Source: Bugulina stolonifera
Taxonomy: Eukaryota; Bryozoa; Gymnolaemata; Cheilostomatida; Bugulidae
Length of the DNA stretch: 64,000 nucleotides
NCBI GenBank assembly: GCA_935421135.1
Contig: OW285187.1
Coordinates: 7,440,001-7,504,000 of the forward strand
Direction of reading: 5' to 3'
Within the stretch, counting starts at the first letter, position 1; each line of letters starts with the position of its first letter. Positions 26,531 through 39,300 of the stretch are shown piece after piece. The notes beneath the pieces were generated by a model. The model was not told the origin of the DNA, made no database searches, and saw nothing but the letters and a program-made list of their open reading frames with translations. The translations under genes were made by a program, and so were the position numbers.

Positions 26531-28296
26531 TAGCCAATAATATATGGAGAAGACAACTTCTCCTGCTTCAGTTTGGCGAAGAATTGATATTAATACAGGC
26601 TATCTCAAATTTCTCTGCTTCTCCACCTAATTCCGAGTTTCCATTTCCAGGTCCCTATTCAGAAATATTATCTTGTAGACTAGTCACTACTCTAGTTTGT
26701 AGGGGCTGTAATGGTGTAACTGTTTTTAATTTTATTGATTGACTGACCTTATCCCAAACACAAATAAAGGTACTAACTTCTAAGGATATCCAGATTTCCA
26801 CCAGAACACGTGGACAGTAGATCTACACTTTGGCTAGTCTCTGTTGCTTTATCCTCCATTATGCCGACACAGTGGAGGACCCGACCCAGAGAAGGTATAT
26901 AGAGTTGAGTTGAAATGATCACTGAAGTTAAAGGGGGGGGGGGGCACAACTGATGCAAAGTTGAACCAAGCCTGCAAATACTTCGTAGGCCTATCTGCCA
27001 ATGGAATCACTGAATCCCGCTATGATTAATGAAGGTCTTTCAAAATTTAAACCACTAGGATCTATTATTGGCATAATTATGATAGAGGCGAGTGTGTAAA
27101 TGTTAAGTTTAAACTCGTGCTTTTTATGACCATTTGTTTCTCGTCAGATTGGTGAAAATTATAGGCCTACAGACTATTATGTAAATACGGCAAACCCTTT
27201 TTATGATTGCATTTAAAGCTATTGAGTTTTTCATTTTGCTAAGTAGAGCTTTTATAAGTCACAAATTTGATTTGTGGACCGTATTCATACAACTTTAATC
27301 TAGTTCTGATCTCAAATTACATGTCTCCCATTCTTGTAACTTTAATCAGTTTGCCTCAAATCAACTTTTACTAAATTAGTTATAATGCAAGATTAAAATA
27401 GGCCTACCTACTAAAATAGTCCTTTTGTTGATTCCAGTATTATCATATCATATTCCCAAGTTAGTTGATTATATTGCCAGATTTCTTTCTATTTGGGGCC
27501 AGAAACTAATGACAGGCACTGATTCCTCAATACCATCAGCGCCACCTTTACTATACCATTGATCGTTTTCACAAAAAATATTTTAGTCATGCCTGAAATG
27601 TTATGAAAAATATTTAGCTGTTAGTACTTCATGTTAGCAATATTATAATATTATTATGCCATATTATTATTATTATTTTGTAGTTTGCAAGTCTTAGTGG
27701 TATCAGGTGTACATTATGCTGTTTGCAATAGTATTATTATGGTTATTGGGATCTCTAATAGTTGGGAACTTGATAAAAGTTCTAACCGGCCACTTTATGG
27801 GTTTTTCGTGCCCTGTATTCACCGTAGGCCTATTTATACTGGTGCTGGGCAGTTTTTATTTGCACTTGGATTCAGTTTTGTTGCTGTATTGTAAAAAAAC
27901 TGAATGATACCGAAGTTGTCTGGTACTGCTCGGTTGTTTCCCAACTTTGAAAAGATGAAATCGAATCGCTAATTTTATGCTCATTTTTGGGAGTTGTCAC
28001 TTTCCACTTTTAACTATAATGGCGGCCATTTTAATTTTGTTTAATAAGTTGTAACTATGATACCAAAACGCCTTGCAGCACTAATTTATACCCATCTCAT
28101 TACTAAACAGTAGAGTTTAGCAGCAAGGTGCACCTATCCAACTGCAGTGCAGTATATTATGTATTATATTATAAACCCTTCATGGGAATTGTTCACACCT
28201 ATGATCCAATGATACTTCCGCTTAACTCTCAGTTTGTTGTGAGCTGTTTGCCATAGACTTTATTTGCAGTCTTTTTACAGGTAGATTTAGTAAAGT
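26531..28296. other. Intergenic region upstream of APIP
   Basis: The first 170 bases (about 26550-26700) resemble 50628-50730, so they belong to a dispersed repeat. A run of about 11 G lies near 26934-26944. A short hydrophobic frame runs from the ATG at 27716 to 27907 (see findings). The APIP promoter should lie in the last few hundred bases, but no element is recognisable. Confidence 0.5.
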
Positions 28297-31200
28297 ATGA
28301 CGCCAGAATCAAATAAGGTAAGCTCAGAAAGTTTTAAATCCTTTAGATTAAAAATATATACACCGGTGATACATTAATCCTTTATATTAGCATTTCACCT
28401 ACATAGCTGTGCATAGCCGAGCCTTTTTAGTCACTATAAAGATTCGGTTTAGGATTTGGTTAAACTTGTACGTATATTTAAAAAAAACTGGTCATTGTTG
28501 CATCTTTTCTCTGTTGTGTACTTCTACAGTAACGCAATGGTTCCTCTGACTTGGTGTTATGCATTGCTACTTCAAGCCTTGGATGTCCATAAATATACTC
28601 AAGGAATAGTATTTTCCTTTTTAATATTATAGGAGCATCCAACAAACCTAATTCCTCAGCTGTGTAAGCAGTTCTATGACCTTGGTTGGGTAACTGGAAC
28701 AGGTGGTGGTATTAGTATTAAATTGGGGTAAGTGTTAAACCATGTGATCTGAGGCCTAGAATGTACATTTAGGGCTTATAGGGATGTAATGCATTGGAGT
28801 CTGATAGTATGAAACCATACCCATGTAGCTGTGGGTGTACAAATAGACAGCAAGGGATCCTCTGCTGTGTTCTCACTTGTGGGATAAGTTTAGGAAAACT
28901 AGTAAATCAAAGATCTTGAATAGTTGGCATATTATGACAAAGATCACAACCATGTAAATCATTCCCTGCACTATTGAGTAGCCACTAGTCATTCCAACTG
29001 ACTGAATGGGGGTTAAATGGTCTGGTTCTCCCCATCATTGATCTCATCAATCTACCAAACACCGTTGCACATAATACATGTTTACTTGATGCTACTACAG
29101 CTTTGCTACTCACAATATGTTGTACTATGAATGTGAAGTAATATGCTCTATAACACTGTAAAAACATCACTGTTTACAGTTCAAAGTGTAACACAGGGTA
29201 TAGAAACAGTATTACCAGTGCTCAAAGTCTAATTTTTTTCTTACCTATTCTCCAGCAGGGGGTTTGGGGGGCGCTGTAAGCCCCCCAGCGGGGTCCGGGG
29301 CGGAGCCCCGGCCGCTGAAGCCCTAAGAGCGATTTCAGTGCCTAAAAGCCCTTCAAAAACCAATTGCAGAAGTATTCACACATCTTAATATACTAGGTTT
29401 CAACAGATAAACTCAACTCAAAATCAAAGACAAGACCATACCAACAAGTATTGAGCAAAGGGACTGAGTGAATGCTGACCATCACACATGATGGGGCACC
29501 ATTAATATCCAGAATCCTGTGCACCAATCATATGATATTTTTATCTTTGTACGCTTTCACATTCACTGTTGATGTTAGTTACAGCAATGTGATTCAATGT
29601 TTATAAAAATAAATGATCAAAACATAATTTATTAATTATTATAATAATTAAAATTAAAACTAATATTTTATACACTTTTATCACTATGCACTATTATCTG
29701 CAAAATACAATCACTTTCAACTACATAGAATCAAAATAGCAACAATAAACAAAATAATTTAATTATTTATTCAAATATTAATATACCATTTTTTATTCAA
29801 TTAAATTCTGGAAATTTTTTTAATATTTTTAATTTTGTGTTGTCTTCATTGAGTGAATAGAATACTCTAATCCTGAACTACTAGCAGTAGTAGTAAAAAA
29901 AACTTTCCAGTCTCCTTTGTTTTGACATAGTTGAATTAGAATTGATATGATAATTGATAATTTGGTATCAGAAGAGGATTGCTTGTTCAGTGAAGAAAAA
30001 ATCTATTGCCTAGGTTCTAAAAGTGTGGTAGTTATTACCGAGAGATTAATAGCACCATCCCAGTATTTTCAAACTCCTGCTTTTAGCTATTCAAATTTTC
30101 CCATTTCCTTAAATCTACTTGAGCTCTCATCTAACTGAGCTGCAATCTCTCATCTCTGCTCGTTTTCTTACAACAGATGACAATTTTGCTGTTGGAATTC
30201 CCCACAACATTGCTTGGTGATCAATCAATTGAAGAAATTTTATTAAAATAATGCAAAACTTTTTTCTACAACATAATTATTTTTTACCTATTCGGTAGAA
30301 CCGGTAAGACAGAGTGCTAATTTTCTTAGGGGTTCGGCGAACCGGTTCGAACCGGCTGACTTTGAGCACTGAGTATTACTATTTTTGACATTGAAATTGT
30401 GCTGGTATTTCCGTTGGTTAATTGACATGAACTGAGTGGAGTTCACTCTACTCGGTACCAAATATTTGGTGTGCTTGACTTGACTGGTGTTGTGCATAGA
30501 GATAAAGTAATACAGTAGATTATGTACATGAACAGTGTACAATATGGTTATGCCGTTATAGCCTACATCTTTGTGTAGTGTAGTGTTATCTTTTATGGTG
30601 TGATATATTGCCAAGTGTGGCAGCCAATTTCATGTGTAGTAACATCTGCTAATAATATATTATTATAATTATACACTTATATAATAATAACGCACTGGTG
30701 CTGTACATGTATGTTGTCTGGTATCATGTTGCCACTGTTACTCTTGATGTTTTAGATCTGATATTTACATAGCACCATCAGGAGTTCAAAAAGAGAGGAT
30801 ACAGGTGAAAAGTATTATATATATACAAACTGCCCGCATATCCCCCCCCCCCCCCCCGCTACCCAATGGGACTTTATTCCTCCCCACTAAATTTTTCTAA
30901 CCTACGCCCCTGTGTTATTGTTAGATTATATAATGCATGTGTGAGAAGCACTCTTGAGCGCTCGTAAACTATTGTCTACAATAGGTAGTTGTCTTCCTCT
31001 GCTTCCTTTTCTTTCAATACTTAAACTGGAAACAACCTTTAAAACGCAAGTGTGTGGAATGAAATGTAACACAATAATGTTCTCATTATTTAGCCTGAAG
31101 ACTTGTTCAAACTGTCAACTAAAGGGCACTTAATTGATGGCCCTCCTCCAGAGAAGAAGCTGAAACAAAGCCAGTGTACACCTCTGTTTATGAATGCATA

Positions 31201-32633
31201 CACCAACAGAGGTATGTGCATTTACACTGTAGTTACTATACTTTTCAGCATGCAGGTATGTTATGTGATGTGCAGTGGATACCCACTGCACATCACATGC
31301 AGGGATACAGGTTTACACTGCAAAAGTAGTTTGTTGTTTGGCATAGTTAGCAGCTTTTAACTGGTGGTGTAATGGAGTTGTCTTTTCTCACATTATTTTC
31401 ATGAGTAGACAACTCCTTTTATTTTATGTAAATAAGTATCCCTGTTGGTCTGCTTCGGGAGCAGCAGATAACCATGTACCTTTATTTATTATTTGTTTTT
31501 CAGTCCTATTTGGATGATTGCGCCACTCATTAATGACTGTTTGAGCATTCATTCTTTTCATTGTATACATTATTTAGATGCAGGGGCAGTAATTCACACC
31601 CACTCTAAACACGCCGTGCTGACCACCTTGCTATATCCCGGTAAAGAGTTTCGAATTCGATATCAGGAAATGATTAAAGGCATACGTAAGGATACAAATG
31701 GTATGTATTGAGCATTCTGTTGTCAGAAATCGTTTACGTTTGCCAACAAGGTTCTATGTTGTTGGTGTTTAAGATGTTTTAAAACTTGAAATTATCCTGC
31801 AATTATTACTATATATTCAGATGAGATGTTAGTGTAACATCAGTGATTTCATTTTCAGGTGTGTATCTAAGATATGATGAGGAGTTAGTAATTCCTATTA
31901 TAGAGAACACTTGCCATGAAAATGAATTAACTGACGCTATGGCTGCTGCAATGGCCGACTACCCAGAATGTCCTGCCGTTCTTGTAAGATGCCACGGACT
32001 CTATGTTTGGGGTCCTACATGGCAGAAGGCTAAGACAATGTGAGTAATTACATAAAATCCATTCCAGGCATAGGCAGAGATAGTGTAATAAACACATGTC
32101 TATACTTGGGCTTGAACATAGTAGTTGCATACACATCATAAAAAAATCCCCTAATACTCTACATATAGCAAGGTGGCCATAATATGAGGGGTACCTTGTG
32201 TGCAGTTGGCTCAGAGCATATTTACTGCTCAGAGGTGAAACTTCCTTTCCAAAAGTTGCTGAGCTGGTGTAGTGGTAGCATGTTCTGTTCACTGGGATAG
32301 ACGATTAGGTGCTGTAGAGGCCTCAGGTTCAAACCCCAGTCAGGGACTGGTATTTTCATAGATGTAAAATAAATCCCCGACTGCTCAAAAGACAAATTCC
32401 TTGTAGAAAAACATAATATTATTATAGTTACATACTTTTATACTGCATAGAAAAAATTGATGGCCGAGTCTGAACTTGATTTCTCTATTAATTCCAGGTG
32501 CGAATGTTTAGACTATCTGTTTGAAATGGCTGTGGAGATGAAAAGACTTGGGCTGGACCCTTGTGCTGCCCCAACCTTTCCTGAGGGAGCATACATTTCC
32601 AAAGAACATCAGAAGGAATTAACAAAGAGCTAA
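28297..32633 (+). CDS. APIP: Methylthioribulose-1-phosphate dehydratase (APIP/MtnB)
   Basis: Seven exons: 28297-28317, 28633-28727, 30756-30804, 31094-31211, 31578-31700, 31859-32039, 32498-32633. All phases agree, giving 240 residues against 242 in the human protein. The enzyme is a class II aldolase-fold, zinc-dependent dehydratase of the cytosolic methionine salvage pathway. It converts 5-methylthioribulose-1-phosphate to the 2,3-diketo phosphate. Visible motifs are [13 protein letters not shown] near the N-terminus, the zinc ligands H101 and H103 ([10 protein letters not shown]) and H181 (RCHGLYVWG), and the catalytic glutamate E125 (YQEMIKG). All four fall exactly 14 residues before the human positions I recall (115, 117, 195, 139). 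Intron 2 carries a hAT-like element and the last intron a SINE; neither touches a splice site. It is convergent with PUM3. Confidence 0.95.
29216..30371. mobile_element. Non-autonomous hAT-like element with 8-bp target duplication
   Basis: A perfect 14-bp inverted repeat, CAGTGCTCAAAGTC at 29216-29229 and its complement at 30358-30371, is flanked by identical 8-mers AGTATTAC (29208-29215 and 30372-30379). An 8-bp duplication with CAGTG termini is the hallmark of hAT elements. The interior has only short frames, so transposase must come from elsewhere. The left part holds a very GC-rich block (29262-29322); the rest is strongly AT-rich. It sits in intron 2 of APIP. Confidence 0.9.
29262..29322. 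repeat. GC-rich double hairpin inside the hAT-like element
   Basis: In an otherwise AT-rich setting, this 60-base block contains GGGGGGCGCTGTAAGCCCCC, which folds on itself, and CCGGGGCGGAGCCCCGG, a second stem. The composition contrast is abrupt on both sides. Confidence 0.75.
30842..30858. repeat. Poly-C run
   Basis: Seventeen-base C homopolymer in an APIP intron, 37 bases after the exon 3 donor. Its length in the assembly may be unreliable. Confidence 0.85.
31263..31298. repeat. Perfect 16-bp hairpin in an APIP intron
   Basis: ATGTGATGTGCAGTGG, a four-base loop, then the exact complement. It lies in the intron after the exon ending at 31211. No target duplication is seen. Confidence 0.85.
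32258..32400 (+). mobile_element. tRNA-derived SINE fragment
   Basis: TGGTGTAGTGGTAGCATGTTC near 32263 matches an A box, and GGTTCAAACCCC at 32326 matches a B box, with spacing like a tRNA with a long variable region. The flanks do not form a clean acceptor stem, so I read it as a SINE head plus a short body rather than a working tRNA gene. It lies in the last APIP intron. Confidence 0.6.
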
Positions 32634-32764
32634 CAACTCCAAATGTTGGTGATAAGTAATGGCACTTCACTTGACCTGCCTGGTCTATATCCAAACTACA
32701 ATCGTGTATGTACATGTACATCACCTGGTTAGGACTCGAGTCTTTATAATCATTTCAGTCATAT

Positions 32765-32817
32765 ATATATCAACATATCTATTAATCATTTCAATCATAA
32801 TAGATATGTTGATATAT
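32765..32817. repeat. Perfect 20-bp hairpin
   Basis: ATATATCAACATATCTATTA and its exact complement are separated by 13 bases. It lies about 130 bases downstream of the APIP stop codon, so it could be part of the 3' UTR. Confidence 0.85.
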
Positions 32818-32860
32818 CTGAAGGTACTTACGTACATCTGCAAGGTGTGTATCAAATATT

Positions 32861-32976
32861 ATATACATGTACACATATTATATTATATACATGTTCACGT
32901 ATTATATTAGATACATGTACACATATTATATTATATACATGTTCACATATTATATTATATACATGTACACATATTT
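32861..32976. repeat. 24-bp tandem repeat, about 4.8 copies
   Basis: Units of the form ATATACATGTACACATATTA plus four bases. Alternate units differ at one site (GTACA versus GTTCA), giving a 48-bp higher-order period. Confidence 0.85.
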
Positions 32977-33395
32977 TTATGCCAACTAGACAATCATACA
33001 ACTTGACTAGACAATCATAATATATACATGTACCTTGTTATTGTGTAACCCACCCTGGTGATTTTATAAGTATGGAAATGACTGGATTTTTTTTCTCCAT
33101 TTACAAGCAGGTTGAAATGTAAGTCCTATAAATAGTTATGCAAAATGTTAGTTGAGTAGCAACTAACATGCTTACCAAGGTAACATGGAGTTTATTATAT
33201 ACAAGCATAAATTTACATTTTATTTAAATAAAATTCTCATATACATACATTTACAATCCATGTTTTAGTGTATATTGTAAGTTCTATTTATTTATTTAGA
33301 TTAATTCCAGTTGTCCTAGTCTAGTCCATAGGCCAACTTCATTGGTATACATGTATAACCATATTTGGTAGTAAAGAACGCAGTATGTGGGGTTC

Positions 33396-36300
33396 CTATA
33401 AAATACTGAGCAGTGATTGCTTTAAATCTGTGTTTGTGAGTTGTGATATTGCCTTCTTTTTACTTGACATCAACTTCACTAGACTTTCCTTCGCCTCACC
33501 AGTAGCAGATTTGAGCAACCTAAATATAAATAATAAGTTGCTGTTGAACTAACAATTCTGAACTGTGAACTTTGGTGATGGAGAAATATATGCAAAAGCA
33601 TTGACATTGACCGGGAGGACATGAACAGGCAATTTCAACACATGGCATGGATGTAAAAGTACATACTGATATAATTATGTATAACAGTCTACAAATATAT
33701 GAATATAGTATATGTACTAGGATATACTAGGTAACATCATAACATGTAGCTACTTACCCAGATATAAAGAAACAACCTTGTTCAGTATGGAAGTAAGTCT
33801 TGAGAACCTTCTGGTCGATGCCTTCAATAAATCGCTGAGTAGTAACACCTACAATGTACATTAGACCTTTAAACAGATGGTTTATGTTATGCTATAGAAA
33901 CTGTTACCATCCAAAACAATGTTTTGCTGTAAATGTTTTTGCCAAATTGGTAAGTGGAAGTTTCACAATAATAGTGGAAAGACTTGGCACCAGATGAAAA
34001 AACTTGTATCCATCCAACTGTAGCGATGAAAGCAGAGCAGTGTGTAATATTTTACTCCATGTACTTTACATAACAAAAACACTGTCTATCATAGTGCAGG
34101 AGTGGTTTTTATTTCCATTTGCATTCTGTTGTTTTGTCTTTGAAAAAGGCTCCGACTGGAAAAGGGCAAACTAAAGGGATAATCTGATTTGCCAAATATA
34201 CATGTAAAACTAAATTGAACCACACCGTGGTTTTCAGTTAAGTTTTCCGATTGGAAATTCGGTGGTTTTGACCTGAGAGAGGATATTTTCTCAAAAAACT
34301 AAATAAAACCTAAACTAAACAGTGCAGCATTAGTCTATCATTTCACATCATAAATCTCTCTTCATTTGAAGGTGATGGGTCGCCAAGCTAGCCTGGAATT
34401 TGAAAATAACTCGGGAAGAAAATGAAACAATAAAATGTACATCTATTATTGCTGGAGCATCTGTGTGATATTAATTGATTGCATGCAATGTTTGCTCACC
34501 GGTACTATCTTCCTGTAGAAGTTTTTTCACACAAAATCTCATCGACTTGTTATCTAGAATGTGACCACCAGCCTCATCAGTTACTGGACTGTTGTACAAC
34601 TTGACAATAGCATTCAGTAAACCATCCTTATTGCCATTAGTGTGCTTGAGGATTGCAAACAGGAGGATCTGCATGTTCCCATTTGATATCAACTTGTTTA
34701 GGTTTTCAATAGCAAACTCTAGACAAGCTGGAGAGATCTAGAAAATAATACAGCCACCCATCATCAATGGTGTCAAGATATTGTAAAACAAAACATTGCA
34801 CTAAAGCTAGACATCATAATGAATACACATCTTAGCACCTGTTATTCAACCATACCATACATGTACATAGCCATTTTTTATATATTATTATGATGTTTCT
34901 TGCCTAAAAACACTATATATATATATATATATGTTAATGTTTGCCATAGACAATAATATTATTGTAAATGTACATCTATGAATTATTATAGTGCCAGTAT
35001 AAAGCCAATGCCAATATGATGTGATGGTAGAAGTATTACCTCATCTCTCAGCTCTTTCTGTCTAATATCCGCATTCTTCTTACTAAAAGGATTTGAATCT
35101 CCAATAGCCAAGAGCTCCCTGATCTCTTTATTAACATGCTGGGGTTCACGCGCACTCAGTAGGTAGTGTATTACGTGACGTCCCCACTTGTCCTCTGACA
35201 ACTTCTCCAGATTTTCCCCAATCTCAGATACTATTAACTAACATTTGAATTACCAATAAACATACAATTGTACCTACATGTACATCGTATGCACAAAGAA
35301 TTGAAACACAAAAATGCCCCACTCCAGCAAATATAGTTGAACCTCAAAAGAGAGGATAACTGCTGAGTAATTGTAGAATAATATTCTACAATTACTCTGC
35401 AGTTATTATTCAAATCTATATACCCAGCGGACATGATCAAATCATAAGTTGCATCATGCTCTACACAAAACTTTTGATGATTAGAATAACAGTAAGAGTG
35501 AATGCATTGGCTGGTAGTTAACAGTCAGTTTAAATGTTGTTGTAGCTATAGAGAATTATCTCACCTTGGACACTAGCTTAGTGTCATCAACTGCATCAAA
35601 TATTGAGAACAAAACCATGTGGCCATTTTCTTCTACCAACAATTTCTGCAGGTAGGGCTTGATACTCTTTATAATTGTTTTTCTTCCTTTGGCAGAGCTA
35701 TACCACACGACATACATGGCAACTCTAGCACCCTCTTTTGTGTGAGCTATGTGGGCAATGTGCTCCTGCAAGCTCTCAGCCATTGTCTGCAATGTGATTG
35801 ATTGCAACCAATGAGAAAACAGCTCAAGGTACACGAGCATACTGCATGCTTAATCTATATTCTCACCTTTGAAACATGAACTACATTCTTTGAAACTGTA
35901 TGCCTCTGAGCCCATTGATAATGCTAATGTATGCAAGTGTGCATGCGTGCGCAGAAGTACTGCAGTTATTCAAGAGCTGAATAATTTATGCAATATAAAC
36001 AATGGAGGATCTACGAAAATCTAACACGACCATTGAAGCATAAATACTCATAATATATTACAAGCATGATGACAGTGCATCTTCACCTAATAGGAAACAG
36101 TGAAAAACACAAGTCTTCCCAAAAACAACATGACCAACAGATGAACAGCAACCTGGATCTGTAAAATACACCGCACATATGCAAATAAACTGAAAATATC
36201 ACAAAATAAGATTTGCTGCCGGTAGAAAAACCCAAAGACTTTTCATAACTTGAAAGGAATGACACAAGGAATGGCAGGGCCAGTGTTATAGCTACTTTGT

Positions 36301-39300
36301 GAAAAAAATGTCTAGGTGATAATATTGTAATACGTACAGGTAGGTCTGTCGCCTCACAAATGGTGAAGTATTCCAGAAAGAGCACATGAACAAATGAGTA
36401 TCCGAGACCCTCTTTATCAATAATAGTCCGCAATGTATCAGCCATTGACTTCAAGATAAACGGCTTGGATTTGGGATTGGCTTCTAAAAACTAAAAAGTA
36501 TAAGAATGGCATGTAACATTAAAGTATCACAATTCATGAAGAAATATATAAAATCAAACTAATAGTTAACATAATAAAAATCTATTTAGGCAATTCACGG
36601 CTGAAATGTTGCAAAATGGCCTACTCTTTAACGTAGGGAGAACTCTGCAGGTAATCTATTAGGTAGCTCACCAACGGGATTACCCTTAGCAGTTGTTCAA
36701 CATTGCAATAGGTTCACTTTTAGTTTGTTCCACAATTCATATCAAGTCATGTATTACTAACCTTCTGTAAAGAGTCGTGTTGTGATTTTAGCAGCTGGAA
36801 GCTTCGGCCATAAAACTGCTGTGCATAAGCAAGCCTCTGCTTACCGTTTGCATACTCATTATATATCCACTCCACCACAGGACCTGCTACTTTATGCCTG
36901 ATAAGTTGTATAGCCTTGGACATCAGGCTTTCTACAAGCATTAATCGAAGGCATTTCTTGCTTTTTATTTCAACCATGTTAGTACAGAACAGAGCTCGAA
37001 CAATGATTGGTGCAAATACCAAAATTGCTTACTCTCGAATGTACAATGTACCTGTAGACCTACATGTACAATCAACACCTATTGTAGACTAAATACCTAA
37101 AATACCTTAGCAAACTTCTGTGTTCATGAGCTACTGACAGTAATTTGCAGGCTTTAGTGTTAACGAAAAATATGCACCCATATTAACATTCAGCTACGAA
37201 TTAGTCAGTCATTAAAGGTTGGGACTCCCAAGATTCTTTACTGGTCTCTGATAGTAATAATAATATTCAATAATTATGTTCCTGGAGGCAGCCAACCGCA
37301 AATGGCAAATGCTTTGTGTACATGAAGATAAAAGGTCAAGAGGGCAAGTCGTCTAAGGGAAACTTATATGCATACCATACCTATGATAAAGGTTTTCTCC
37401 TCTTCAGTTCCATGTCTTAGCAGTGATCGAAGAACAAACACAGAGTATTTGGTTTTGGCCATTTCTAAGATACATTCTTTGAGATTTGTGAACAACTCCG
37501 AGCGCACACTGGTGGGAGCATATTTACAGAGGCATTCACATATTCTTGACGTATCATGTGCAAACACAAAATCTCTCTCTTTACCTCGTACCAATGCCAT
37601 CATCTGCAAAGCATGGATTATATTGGTAAGTCTAAATGGGGGAACAGAGTAGCAGGTGCAAACAATCTCCTTTCTATATACTGTATAACATACTTCTAGT
37701 AGGCTATAAGACAATGGTGTGGTTGCCTAGCTCATTCAAAGGTGGACTGCAATGAAATTTTGAGGTGGAAAATGGTATACTCCATTAAAAATTCTCGTAA
37801 CAGTTGGGCCAGTTAGCGCAACACCAACTAGGCTACATGACGTTATGTCAGATTTCAATTCTGCTAAAACCAATGAACTACATTAAGATAATCAACAAAA
37901 TGTTGTGATTTGACATCAGGATAGGTGGAGATAACTCTACTGATGACACCATTGTAGGTATTTTAGATGCTTTGATGCTACTTTTTTGCAGTTTAGGATC
38001 TACTAACCACTTTGAAAATAGTTTAGATATGTTTAGAGAGACATCAAGTAATGCTAACATAATTGGTTTGCAAAATAATTCTAAAACTTTAAGTACAGTC
38101 CAACTTTAAAGTTGGTCCACACTGAAAATTTCTGAATGTTTTTTACTAAACTATGTTAGCATTACTTGATACCTCTACAAACATAATTCTAAACTATTTT
38201 AGTAGTAGCTAATAGACGCTAAACTGCAAAAAGTAGCCCCAAAGTTTCTAAAATACCCATAGTGATGTCAGCATTAAGAGTTATCTCCACCTAGCTTTAT
38301 GTCAAATCACAAAAACTTCTTTGATTATCTCAACTCTGACACGCTATATAGCAGCAATATTGAGTTCTTACGGCTGCTTTATAAGATATACAGTGTTCCT
38401 TCAGTAAAACAGATACTAGCAATTATAGTAGTACATGCTACAGGTTCAACACACCAGTCTAGTAAGTAGGCATGTTATTCATGAGATAAACAAGCAGCCT
38501 ATATTGACCAATCAAATTGCAAACTCAAAAGTCGTTTAATAATTTTTCGCAACAAATTGTGTTTTTTGTTGTCAAGGAATACTAACGAGCATTTGTTCTA
38601 CATAACCATTTTTTCGTTTTGTGATATTCCTAGTACAACAAAGATAAAACTCAATTAAATTTTTCTGTTTATAATAACATAATGCGTGGCCTGGCATTCA
38701 CTCCCCGCAATGATGTAATTCACTAGTTTTAACAGAGCTGAGACCCATGATGACATCATGTATCCCAGCTGGTATTGTGCTAACTTGTCCAGCTGTTACT
38801 AGGCTTTCTAATGGTGTATTCAGCTTATGACCTCAAAACTTCAGTACAGTCAACCTTTAAAGTACACAATTTTATTGCAGGCTTCGCTGGGGTAGGCCCT
38901 ATACCAGACCTTGTGAAGAGAAGCAACTACAAATGCAATGTTCAGATGAAACAAATGATATAATTTGTGCCTTACTTGGTCACACAATTGCAATCTCTCA
39001 TCTTTAGGTGTATCTTGTCTTCGCAACTTTTCAAATATTTTCTTCATATCGATTACGACTTCATAATGACTACGATCCTTTTTTCTCCGCTCTACACGCA
39101 GCAGCTTAGATTTAGCATGGGATTCTTTGCTAGTTAGCTTTACTGGCTTCGCTTTTCCTAAAGTAGAAAACAACATCACTGTCATAGTTACAGTAGGCCT
39201 GTATGATACACCTGTAATGTATGACATGACGATCACAATGTGAAAAGCATCAATTCACAATTTTAACATTTCGTTACAATTTCAATTGTCAAGATTTGGC

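Larger units (their letters stand above)
32634..33395. other. Convergent 3' intergenic region of APIP and PUM3
   Basis: It contains the perfect hairpin at 32765-32817 and a 24-bp tandem repeat at about 32861-32976. AATAAA-like signals occur on both strands (plus near 33224, minus near 33285), fitting the 3' ends of two convergent transcripts. No further gene is seen. Confidence 0.6.

Noticed and set aside
29947..30138. 63-residue frame inside the hAT-like element as a transposase remnant
   Set aside because: No hAT dimerisation or catalytic motif is visible; too short to support.
36083..36454. Minus-strand 123-residue frame read as one protein
   Set aside because: Only its first part (to 36338) is PUM3 exon; the rest is read-through into the intron after a GTACGT donor.
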